A stretch of DNA of 6,548 nt from an uncultured Oscillospiraceae bacterium (GCA_902478455.1 CABSLJ010000141.1:1-6548), one strand, 5' to 3'. Shown: positions 1 to 6,548, counted from the stretch's first letter. The notes: generated by a model from the sequence alone, not told the origin. Numbers and translations are program-made.

Positions 1-31
1 GTCGGCAGCGTCAGATGTGTATAAGAGACAG
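1..31 (+). other. Nextera/Tn5 sequencing adapter remnant (artefact)
   Basis: These bases match the Illumina Nextera read-1 transposase adapter lacking only its first two bases. The last 19 bases, AGATGTGTATAAGAGACAG, are the Tn5 mosaic end. This is untrimmed library sequence at the contig end and not part of the genome. It supplies the last six residues (LSLIHI) and the stop codon of the open frame that runs into it on the minus strand, so that stop is false. Identification is from memory of the adapter sequence and is essentially exact. Confidence 0.98.
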
Positions 32-3000
32 CTCTATGATCTTCTGATAATCTTCGGGCATTGACCAGCGAAGCTCCTCCAGATCGGGCAGAACCACCGG
101 CCGGCGGGCCCGCAGCGTATCGCTCCAGAAGCTGCTTTCGCCAAGGACAACATCCTCCCACAGCTTGCAATGGGAGCAGGCGCCCTTTTCGCACCACTCA
201 TACAGCTGCTGCAATCCCCGCTCTCCGGCGTGGAACCGCGCCACAAAGGCGTGTTCAGCCGAATAGAACCGACCGACCGTCTCCAGCACGGCCGTCACGG
301 CTTCGTCCAGTGTCCCGGCGGACATCATGGACCGGACACAGTTTAAAAGCGTATTGTCCCGGGTGAGCTTCTCGGCCAGCTCGTGGCTGACGAATTTCTG
401 GTCGTCAATGTCCATGGCGAATTCCATCCGCGCGGGCCGGCCGTTCCACCAGATCAGCTTATCCTTAAGGATGAATCTCCTGTGAATCAGCGCGTTGGTG
501 TGCTCCCAGACATAGTATTCGTCAAATTTCAGCATCGCGTTGGTGCAGAAGGGGCAGGGGGAATCCCTTCCCTGCAGCACCTGGTAGCATTTCTTCCCAT
601 GATATTCACTGCCGACGAAGCCCATCTGCTCGCTGACCACCGAGTTGATATAGAGCAGCTCGTAGTCGAACGGATCGCTTACATACAGCACATCCTTGAT
701 TTCGTCGAACAGGGCGGCCTTTTTGCAGGTCTCCTCGTCCATCGTCACATCCGGCATAGGGCCTGAAAGGATCGGCCTCTCCGCCTTTGCCGGCTGATCG
801 ATGACCGTTGTGCTGCGAGGGACCCAGTCCTCCCGCCTCATCTCGTTGGTGTAAAAAGCAAATTGATTGCGGCCGTTGTCCTTCGCCTCATAGAGTGCGC
901 GGTCGGCGCTTTGGTACAGCGCCTCAAAAGTCGCGCCGTCCTCCGGATAGAGCGCCACGCCCACGCTGCAGGACAGCTCCATTTCCTCGCCGACGCCGGT
1001 GCGGAAGAGCTCGCAGAGCATCCCGGCCTTTTCCTGCACAAGAGAGCGGCTGCCCGCGTTTTTCATGAAGAGGATGAACTCGTCCCCGCCGATGCGGCCG
1101 ATGACATCGTCATAACGGAAGGAGGCCCTGATCTTGCGGGACATCTCAGAGAGCACCCGGTCGCCGACCATATGTCCAAAGGAATCGTTGATCTGCTTGA
1201 AATAGTCCACGTCCACAATCATGAAGGCGTGCAGGGCGTCCGCGCTGCTCTCCCGCAGATAGCCTCGGATGATTTTTTCGGAGCTCCCCTTGTTGTACAG
1301 TCCCGTCAGGGAATCCCGCTTGGACTGATACTGGAGCGTCAGCTGCTCCTTTTTGTTGGCGTCAATGTCCTTCAGGTAGGCAATTCCCTTGAGGTCTCCC
1401 GTCTCCGGATCGCGGATCATATGCGTGGATAAAAGCATCCAGGTCATCCGGCCTTCCGCGGTCATGCGCCGGTGCTCACATTTGACCTCGGTATTCCCCT
1501 GCTCAAAGGCCTCCCGGAGCATGGGCAAAGAAACGGTGGACAGGTAAGCCTCACGGTCCTCCGGATGGACGGTGTTTTGCGCCGCGACGCGCACAATGTC
1601 CGAGTACCTGAGGGGGTCCATCTTGGCATAGGCCGCCTCCCAGCTTCCCGTGAGCTTTTCAAAGCGGTCCTTGGTGAGGTTGATCTCCGCATAGGCCACC
1701 GCGTCGGACAAGATCGCCCGCCGGTACTGCTCCTCCTTGAGGGAGGTCAGCTCCGCCCTCCGCTGCCGGGTGATGTCCTCCACCATGCCGACGGCGCGCA
1801 CCGGCTTTCCGTCGGAATTGTAAATGGTCTTGAGCGTGATGCGCGCCCAAAGAGACTCTCCATTCACGCCGACCGTCTGCACCACCGCCGAGCTGGAGGG
1901 CTGGCCTTCAGCAACCCGGCGGTACAGGGCGCGGAACTCCTCCGCGGAGTCGGGGACAATCGTCCCCCGCTCCGCCAGAGATTCGGGGACGTTCTCCATT
2001 ACAATGGGTAGGCCGTATATCTTCTGCGCCTGAACCGATTGCACCGTTCGTTTGGTCAGGAGATCATGATCGAATACGATGTTGCTGGTCTGGTCGAGCG
2101 CAATGCGGAAGCGCTCCTCGTTGATCTGGAGCTTTTCCTCCATTTCCTTGCGCTCGGTGACGTCGATCACCACGCAGCTCATAGAGATCTCTTCCCCACC
2201 GCGGATAAAGGCGCCGCGCGTCAGCAGCCAGACGATGGAACGGTCATTGCGGATCACCCTTTTTTCAAATTCAAAGCTGCTCTCTCCGCTCTCGTAAGCC
2301 CGTTCGATACTATCATAAACCCGCGCAACATCCTCCGGGTGGATGACGGCAATCAAGCGGTTGCCGAACTCCAGGCTCATCTCCTGCGGGGTATAGCCGT
2401 ACAGCTGGTAAAAGCCCTCATTTCCATACAGCAGCGTAAAATCGTCATCCATGCGCACCGTACACACCCCGCCCGGGATGTTGGAAGCGAGCAGCCGCAG
2501 GTCCTCATTGATTTTCTTCGTCTCGGTGATATCGGTGACAACGCAGTAGCAGTGCGTCTCTCCGTTCTCCTGAATCAGCTGGGTGTGTTCCGACACCCAG
2601 AGAATCTCCCCGCTTTTTTTCACCATGCGGTATTCGAGGAAAAAGGAACGCTCCCCCGCCCTGGCCTTTTCCCGGACCCTGCGGCGGATTTCCTCCCGGT
2701 CCTCTTCATAAATCAGGGCGGTGTAGCTGCTTGCGAACCGCCACCTGATTTCTTCCATGGTATAGCCCAGAATTTTGAGGAAGCCGTCGGCGGCGTAGAG
2801 GATGTCCCAGCGGCCGTCGAGCGCGCACTTGACCACGCCGCTGGGGACGTTGTTGGTGATCTGCTCCAGCTCCTGGTTTTTGCTTTGCAGCTGGCGCGCG
2901 GTTTCCTCCTGCTTCTGCTGCAGAAAAACAAATTCACTGACGTCCACGCAGACGCATAAAATCATCGGGCGGCCGTCCTCGGTGACGACCCGTCTGCCCC

Positions 3001-3760
3001 GAATGTCTACCCAAAGAACGCCTCCGTCCTTTTTCACCATCCGGCAGCGCACAGCACAGATTTCGTCCTGCGCCGCACATTTCTGGGCGGCCCGCTCCGC
3101 CTGTATTCGATCCTTCGGATGGATGCAGCCGGTCATCCGTCCGCCCGTCGCTTCCAAAAACTCCTGCATTGTATAGCCCAGGCAGGAGAGCATCTGGTCG
3201 TTGATGTAATAAAGCGGAAAGCCCTCCTCCGCATAGCCGCCCATCAGCCCGCCGACGATCGCTTCATTCAGCAGTGCAAACGCCTCTCCGCGCAGCTCCT
3301 TTTGCAGACCGATCAACGCATGCTCTCCCAGGGGGACCGGCATTTGCCCGCCTTCCAGAGGCAACATGACCGGAACGGAGGTGTGCACACACCGGACCAG
3401 AGCGCGCTCCCCCTCAAAGCGGATGCGCGCCGTGGCGCGCATTTCCATGTGCAAGCGCTCCTGCCCTGCGTCCTTTCTGCAGACCGAAAAGCAGGCGAGA
3501 ATACCTGCCTCGTTCTCGCCGCACAAAACGGCCTCCAGCCTTTCCCAGGTGATGAGATAGGGCGCTGGGTCGCGCGCGATCTCCTCCTCCAGCAGACGGG
3601 AAAAAGCGGGCTTGTCCGTGATGATCTCCCTGTGTCCGACGTGGATACTGCATCCGTCCTCCCGGAATAGGGAAAGGGTCTTTTTAACGTCTCTCTCCTC
3701 CAGATAGGCGGAAAGAAACGCGCGGAATATCGCCTTGGCATCTTGCAAACGATTGCCCAT
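32..3760 (-). CDS. multi-PAS/GAF sensor diguanylate cyclase (GGDEF), 3'-truncated by contig end
   Basis: Predicted cytoplasmic sensor that makes cyclic di-GMP from two GTP; I see no signal peptide or membrane segment. Of the 1249-residue open frame, 1243 residues are genomic and the rest are adapter. Approximate domain order: NTF2/SnoaL-like 1-140; PAS 165-280, 297-415, 420-540, 548-668 and a more divergent one 675-800; GGDEF 812-970; a Cys-containing PAS 1012-1122; GAF 1130-1243. The cyclase looks active: DSLTGLYNK at 816, metal-binding D850 in DVDYFKQIND, and intact GGDEF at 891-895. RYDD at 882-885 is a proper RxxD inhibitory site five residues upstream, suggesting product feedback. The start ATG (3758-3760) is preceded by an AGAGGGTG ribosome site. 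In related proteins the GAF is usually followed by another output domain, so more protein probably lies beyond the contig end. The domain family is sure; the ligands sensed are unknown. Confidence 0.95.
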
Positions 3761-3865
3761 AACAGCACCCTCTTTTGGCCGGACGCGCCTTTCGGATCGC
3801 TTTTCCCGGGGAGAAAAAAATCGTCGGCCATCTCCCGTTGCCCTCTCTTGGAGGGCTATGAGTTC

Positions 3866-3894
3866 ATTCTACAATATTTTAATCGGATTGACTA
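3866..3894 (-). promoter_or_regulatory. putative sigma-A promoter of the GGDEF sensor gene
   Basis: Read on the minus strand, TAGTCA (3889-3894) is separated by 17 nt from TAGAAT (3866-3871). Each hexamer matches consensus at four or five of six positions. Transcription would start near 3859 and give a leader of about 100 nt before the ATG at 3760. That leader holds a small hairpin (CCCTC/GAGGG arms, 3841-3855) and a run of seven U, but I do not recognise a c-di-GMP riboswitch in it. The call rests on consensus matching only. Confidence 0.45.
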
Positions 3895-3948
3895 GAGCCT
3901 TGGTCGCTCTTTCTTCCCTAAGCAAAGCTCTTTCCGGTTTTTGAAAGC

Positions 3949-3978
3949 TTGACAAAGCCCGCCCCCGGAAGGTAAGAT
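3949..3978 (+). promoter_or_regulatory. sigma-A promoter driving the structured RNA and RT gene
   Basis: A perfect TTGACA (3949-3954) is followed after 18 nt by TAAGAT (3973-3978, four of six matches to TATAAT). Transcription would start near 3984-3986, which is the 5' edge of the long stem of the predicted RNA. That coincidence supports the RNA being a primary transcript starting there. The promoter is divergent from the GGDEF gene promoter. Confidence 0.65.
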
Positions 3979-3983
3979 AGCCT

Positions 3984-4148
3984 CAACGGATAAGATGTCT
4001 TCCAACATCTGTGATGGGGCAAAGCTTCCGGATGAAAAAGGCTGTGCAGATGGCTTTCCGGGGGTTCCGTTCCGTATCGCTAAAGCGATTTCAAATCGTC
4101 TCTTATCCGCTGAATGCCTCAAGACGCGTCTTGGGGCATTCCTGTTTT
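3984..4148 (+). ncRNA. structured RNA upstream of the RT, candidate RT template RNA
   Basis: A predicted RNA of about 165 nt lies between the TTGACA promoter and the RT gene. Elements in order: a long-range stem pairing 3983-3995 (TCAACGGATAAGA) with 4101-4113 (TCTTATCCGCTGA), with one A-C mismatch; a 6-bp hairpin AGATGT/ACATCT (3993-3998 with 4005-4010); a longer hairpin whose base pairs 4023-4032 with 4057-4066, including GU pairs; a small hairpin ATCGC/GCGAT (4076-4080 with 4085-4089); and a terminator-like hairpin at 4112-4141. The AGATGT arm shares bases 3993-3995 with the long stem, so the two compete there. The long stem brings the ends of a 105-nt interior together. Such RNAs upstream of stand-alone RTs serve as templates in retrons and DRT2 systems. 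I infer that role here from position and structure; no Rfam family is recognised. A caveat is that the mismatch would be a GU pair on the opposite strand, so strand cannot be settled from this stem alone. Confidence 0.6.
4112..4148 (+). terminator. intrinsic terminator/attenuator between the ncRNA and the RT gene
   Basis: The arms GAATGCCTCAAGA (4112-4124) and TCTTGGGGCATTC (4129-4141) form a 13-bp stem, with one UG pair, around a CGCG loop. CTGTTTT follows. The U tract is short, so termination is probably partial: most transcripts would end as free ncRNA and some would read through into the RT gene. It could instead simply be a stable 3' hairpin of the RNA. Its first two bases are shared with the end of the long stem, so the two helices could stack. 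Confidence 0.6.
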
Positions 4149-4156
4149 GCGCGCAC

Positions 4157-4162
4157 AGGAGG
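4157..4162 (+). promoter_or_regulatory. ribosome binding site deciding the RT start
   Basis: A perfect AGGAGG sits 8 nt before the ATG at 4171-4173. This fixes that ATG as the start, in preference to the in-frame ATG at 4114 that lies inside the terminator-like hairpin. CCTGT at 4141-4145 can pair with ACAGG at 4155-4159, covering half of the site, so translation of the RT may be damped by RNA folding. Confidence 0.85.
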
Positions 4163-4170
4163 AAAATGTC

Positions 4171-5379
4171 ATGAGCCTGCTCGACCTGTTGCCCAGAGAT
4201 GAAATCTGGGTGGAATACCTGGATTACAAAACCTCCCGCCGTCTGCTGAACCCCCGGGAAGAGGCCCGGCTGCGCGACTACATCGCGAACGGCCGCTACC
4301 GATCCATCGCTCAAGGCGTCTGCGCGGGGGACTACCGGTTCAGCACGCCCGTCAAGCATCTTGTCAACAAGTCCTCCGGCGGGGAAAAACGCGTTGTTTA
4401 CACCTTTTCCGAGGATGAAACCATGCTGTTGAAGCTTTTGAGCTATCTGCTTTACCGGTATGACGGCTGCTTCTCTCCCAACTGCTACGCCTTCCGCAAA
4501 AACACCGGCGCCAAAAAGGCCCTCTCCCGGTTTGTCCGCTGCGAAGCAATCCGTTCGCTGTACGGATATAAGGCGGATATCAAAAACTATTTCAACAGCA
4601 TCCCATCCGGCCGCCTGCTCCCCATGCTGCGGCAAATGCTCGGCGACGACCGGCTGTACGCCCTGTTTGTGGACCTGCTGGGCAACGACCGTGCGCTGTA
4701 CGAGGGCTGCCTTCTGCACGAGCAAAAGGGCGTCATGGCCGGAACGCCGACCTCTCCCTTTTTAGCCAACCTCTATCTGCGCGACCTCGACCGTTATTTT
4801 TTCGAGAACGACGTGCTCTACGCCCGTTATTCCGATGATCTCCTCCTCTTCGGTTCCGAAGAAGCGGTGCGGATTCACCGGGAAACCATCCGCTGCTTTC
4901 TGGAAGAGGCCGGGCTGCAGATCAATCCCCAAAAAGAAGCCTTCTTCGCGCCCCACGAGCCATGGGACTTTCTGGGCTTTCAGTTTGCCGACGGGGCGGT
5001 CGATCTGTCTCCGGTCGCCAAACGAAAAATCAAGGCTAAAATCAAACGCAAGGCAACCAAGCTGCGCCGCTGGAAACTCAAGAAGAACGCCGACGACCAA
5101 CGAGTCCTCTGCGCGATGAACCGGATCTTCAATCATAAGTTTTTCGCCGTCGACAGCGGCCGCGAGCTCTCTTGGGCGCGCTGGTTTTTCCCTGTGCTCA
5201 CCACCGAGAACGGCTTACGGGAAATCGACCGCTACATGCAGGAGACCCAGCGCTATCTCGTGACGGGAAAATACAACAAGACCAACTATCAAAAGGTCCC
5301 CTACGCCCTCCTGCAGGCGTGCGGCTACCGTCCGCTTGTAGCGGCCTACTATGATTACAGAAAAAGCCGCTCCCTTTGA
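4171..5379 (+). CDS. stand-alone reverse transcriptase, DRT2/UG-type candidate
   Basis: RNA-directed DNA polymerase of 402 residues. The palm motifs run in order: a fingers segment with NCYAFRKNTGAKKA (104-117); motif A KADIKNYFNSI with catalytic D136; motif B AGTPTSPFLANLYLRDLD (190-207); motif C YARYSDD with D222 and D223 (YSDD box 220-223); and FLGFQF at 268-273. A basic stretch (about 284-306) and a C-terminal region of roughly 100 residues with YLVTGKYNKTNY follow, probably thumb and RNA-binding. It has no maturase or HNH domain and no intron around it. The SQ signature of DGR RTs is absent, and I do not find the retron NAxxH motif or the retron-type VTG context. The gene follows a structured RNA under one promoter, which fits a defence RT such as DRT2 (UG2), in which the RT copies the upstream RNA into concatemeric cDNA. 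That it is an RT is certain; the subgroup is a judgement from memory, perhaps 0.45 likely. The catalytic aspartates are all present, so it is probably active. Confidence 0.95.
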   Translation: MSLLDLLPRDEIWVEYLDYKTSRRLLNPREEARLRDYIANGRYRSIAQGVCAGDYRFSTPVKHLVNKSSGGEKRVVYTFSEDETMLLKLLSYLLYRYDGCFSPNCYAFRKNTGAKKALSRFVRCEAIRSLYGYKADIKNYFNSIPSGRLLPMLRQMLGDDRLYALFVDLLGNDRALYEGCLLHEQKGVMAGTPTSPFLANLYLRDLDRYFFENDVLYARYSDDLLLFGSEEAVRIHRETIRCFLEEAGLQINPQKEAFFAPHEPWDFLGFQFADGAVDLSPVAKRKIKAKIKRKATKLRRWKLKKNADDQRVLCAMNRIFNHKFFAVDSGRELSWARWFFPVLTTENGLREIDRYMQETQRYLVTGKYNKTNYQKVPYALLQACGYRPLVAAYYDYRKSRSL

Positions 5380-5390
5380 GCCAAGCGGTT
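5361..5390 (-). terminator. intrinsic terminator of the sirtuin gene
   Basis: On the minus strand, arms AACCGCT and AGCGGCT (plus-strand 5384-5390 and 5365-5371, one GU pair) enclose a 12-nt loop, followed by TTTTT (5361-5365). The hairpin begins at the TAA stop of the sirtuin gene and lies largely inside the last codons of the convergent RT gene. On the plus strand the same hairpin is followed only by AAAC, so it is not a good terminator for the RT transcript. Confidence 0.55.
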
Positions 5391-6117
5391 AAACATGCAG
5401 CCTGCCGAACACCTCTCCGATGTTTTCCTGGAGCACGAGGGCGGCGTCGGCGTCCATGTGCGTCGCATCGCGGTTGATGAGGACCAGCCGGTCCCCGCGG
5501 TAAGCATCGAGCAGCCCCGCCGCGGGATAGACATTCAGCGAGGTTCCTCCCACAATCACTGCGTCCGCTCTGCGAAGATGGTCGGCCGAAGCGCGCAGGA
5601 CCTTTTCATCGAGCGGCTCCCCATAGAGGACGACGTCGGGCTTGACCACCCCGCCGCAAACCGGGCAGCGTGGTACGCCTTCACTCCGAAGGATGAAATC
5701 CAGGTCGTAGCAGGCACGGCAGTTCACGCAGTGGTTGCGGTGAACACTGCCGTGCAGCTCGAGCACCTGCCTGCTGCCCGCAGCCTGATGCAGCCCGTCT
5801 ATATTCTGGGTGATCACGGCGCGCAGCCTGCCCGACTGTTCCAGCTCCGCCAGCCGTCGATGCGCCATATTGGGGAGAGCCTCCCGGTAGATCATCTTTT
5901 CCCGGTAAAAGCGATAGAATTCCTCCGTGCTGCGCTGAAAAAACGCCCGGCTCAGGATGGTCTCGGGCGGATACCGGTAAGAGAGATGGTAAAGCCCGTC
6001 CACGCTGCGGAAATCGGGGATGCCGCTTTCCGTGGAGACCCCTGCCCCGCCGAAAAACACGATGTATTCGCTTTCGGAAATGATATGCTGCAACGCCTCA
6101 ATCTTTTTGCCGTCCAT
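5389..6117 (-). CDS. SIR2-family NAD-dependent protein deacylase (sirtuin)
   Basis: Cytoplasmic enzyme that removes acyl groups from protein lysines using NAD, giving nicotinamide and O-acyl-ADP-ribose. The 242-residue length is normal for bacterial sirtuins. Signatures: the NAD-binding GAGVSTESGIPDFRS (24-38), TQNIDGLH (103-110), catalytic His122 in ELHGS, zinc ligands C130/C133 and C151/C154, and GTSLNVYPA (191-199). The frame is open for 37 codons further upstream, but I chose the ATG at 6115-6117. It has GGAGG 9 nt upstream, the protein then starts right at the conserved fold, and the likely -10 box lies downstream of the longer start codon. The gene is convergent with the RT gene, with 9 nt between the stop codons. 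It looks like a stand-alone housekeeping-type deacylase, with no fused STALD, TIR or other defence domain. Confidence 0.95.
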   Translation of the reverse strand: MDGKKIEALQHIISESEYIVFFGGAGVSTESGIPDFRSVDGLYHLSYRYPPETILSRAFFQRSTEEFYRFYREKMIYREALPNMAHRRLAELEQSGRLRAVITQNIDGLHQAAGSRQVLELHGSVHRNHCVNCRACYDLDFILRSEGVPRCPVCGGVVKPDVVLYGEPLDEKVLRASADHLRRADAVIVGGTSLNVYPAAGLLDAYRGDRLVLINRDATHMDADAALVLQENIGEVFGRLHV

Positions 6118-6216
6118 CCCATAAAACCTCCAATCTACGCCGATCGGCTCAAGGAGTTCTCTTTGACGCCTGCCGCCCCGACGCGTCCTCCTGTCCCGGT
6201 TGCCTGTCTTAGCTTC

Positions 6217-6227
6217 ATTATAACACA
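6217..6227 (-). promoter_or_regulatory. extended -10 promoter of the sirtuin gene
   Basis: The minus strand reads TGTGTTATAAT (6227-6217): a perfect TATAAT with a TGn extension and no convincing -35 box at the usual distance. Transcription would begin near 6210 and leave a leader of about 92 nt before the ATG at 6117. The box falls inside the first codons of the longer open frame, which argues against that upstream start. Confidence 0.55.
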
Positions 6228-6282
6228 TTGCGCAAGAGGGCGGATGGTTCGGCTGTCTTTTCTGCTCTGTCGAAACCTGGAA

Positions 6283-6333
6283 GATAAAAAAATCAAAAAA
6301 ACACTTGCAATTTCACCCGCAAATGTGTATACT
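6283..6333 (+). promoter_or_regulatory. tRNA promoter with A-rich upstream element
   Basis: TTGCAA (6305-6310) and TATACT (6328-6333) are separated by exactly 17 nt, with TG just before the -10 box. Two A tracts between 6284 and 6300 lie immediately upstream of the -35 box, like an UP element of stable-RNA promoters. Transcription would start near 6340, 14 nt before the first tRNA-like copy, so one transcript would carry both tRNA-like units. Confidence 0.65.
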
Positions 6334-6350
6334 AGTAAAGCACTAAAAAA

Positions 6351-6543
<193 letters not shown>

Positions 6544-6548
6544 TGTTG

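Noticed and set aside
383..3670. Long plus-strand open frames opposite the GGDEF gene (for example 2039-2959)
   Set aside because: They mirror the coding strand of a GC-rich gene, have no recognisable domains and no ribosome sites, and overlap one another.
3761..3860. c-di-GMP riboswitch in the leader of the GGDEF gene
   Set aside because: I could not find the conserved GEMM core or its two-helix layout; only a small hairpin and a U run are present.
3985..4171. Retron (msr-msd with a1/a2 repeats)
   Set aside because: The long inverted repeat upstream of an RT fits superficially. However, the RT lacks the retron NAxxH and VTG context and has a FLGF region and a long C terminus. I see no conserved AGC branching-G context after the first arm. 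Not fully excluded.
3892..4725. Minus-strand 277-codon open frame across the RT gene 5' half and the ncRNA
   Set aside because: It is antisense to clear RT motifs, shows no domain, and overlaps the divergent promoters.
4171..5379. Diversity-generating retroelement or group II intron RT
   Set aside because: Motif B has TSP rather than the SQ signature of DGR RTs, and there is no template/variable repeat pair or Avd gene in view. No intron domain V, maturase or HNH region flanks the gene.
5389..6117. Sirtuin as part of an RT/SIR2 defence system
   Set aside because: It is a stand-alone 242-residue canonical deacylase on the opposite strand with its own promoter and terminator. Defence SIR2 proteins are usually larger or fused.
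6118..6228. 37-residue N-terminal extension of the sirtuin
   Set aside because: The extension is Arg-rich and unlike sirtuins, the TATAAT box lies downstream of its start codon, and the shorter start has GGAGG at a good distance.

Overview
The window is one end of an assembled contig, most likely from a gut-type, fairly GC-rich Clostridia (Oscillospiraceae/Ruminococcaceae-like) genome. The evidence is the clostridial-style PAS/GGDEF sensor, the Firmicutes-type sirtuin and the AGGAGG ribosome sites; the lineage is an inference. Bases 1-31 are not biological. They match the Illumina Nextera (Tn5 mosaic end) adapter, so genomic sequence starts at base 32.

Layout. (1) 32-3760, minus strand: a very large cytoplasmic signalling protein with an NTF2/SnoaL-like domain, five PAS domains, an intact GGDEF diguanylate cyclase, a Cys-containing PAS domain and a GAF domain. 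It is cut off by the contig end. (2) About 3761-4170: a divergent intergenic region. It holds the putative promoter of the sensor on the minus strand. On the plus strand it holds a strong promoter, a highly structured RNA of about 165 nt closed by a 13-position stem, and a terminator-like hairpin. (3) 4171-5379, plus strand: a stand-alone 402-aa reverse transcriptase with a YSDD active site. (4) 5389-6117, minus strand: a canonical SIR2-family NAD-dependent deacylase, convergent with the RT gene, with its own promoter and terminator. (5) 6305-6543, plus strand: a promoter, a degenerate initiator-tRNA-like copy and an intact tRNA-fMet with encoded CCA.

The most interesting unit is the promoter, structured RNA and RT cassette (about 3949-5379). 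The RT looks neither retron-, DGR- nor group II intron-encoded. Its architecture (an upstream ncRNA whose ends are joined by a long stem, then a single RT gene) resembles defence-associated reverse transcriptases, especially DRT2 (UG2), which reverse transcribes its upstream ncRNA into a concatemeric, stop-free 'neo' gene. The segment enclosed by the long stem here is exactly 105 nt (35 codons) and is free of stops in two plus-strand frames, so a concatemer of it would be an endless ORF. The family assignment and this reading are hypotheses. The promoters, stems and reading frames can be read directly from the sequence.

The other genes look like ordinary chromosomal genes: a c-di-GMP sensor, a protein deacylase and an initiator tRNA. 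Nothing in the window ties them functionally to the RT.
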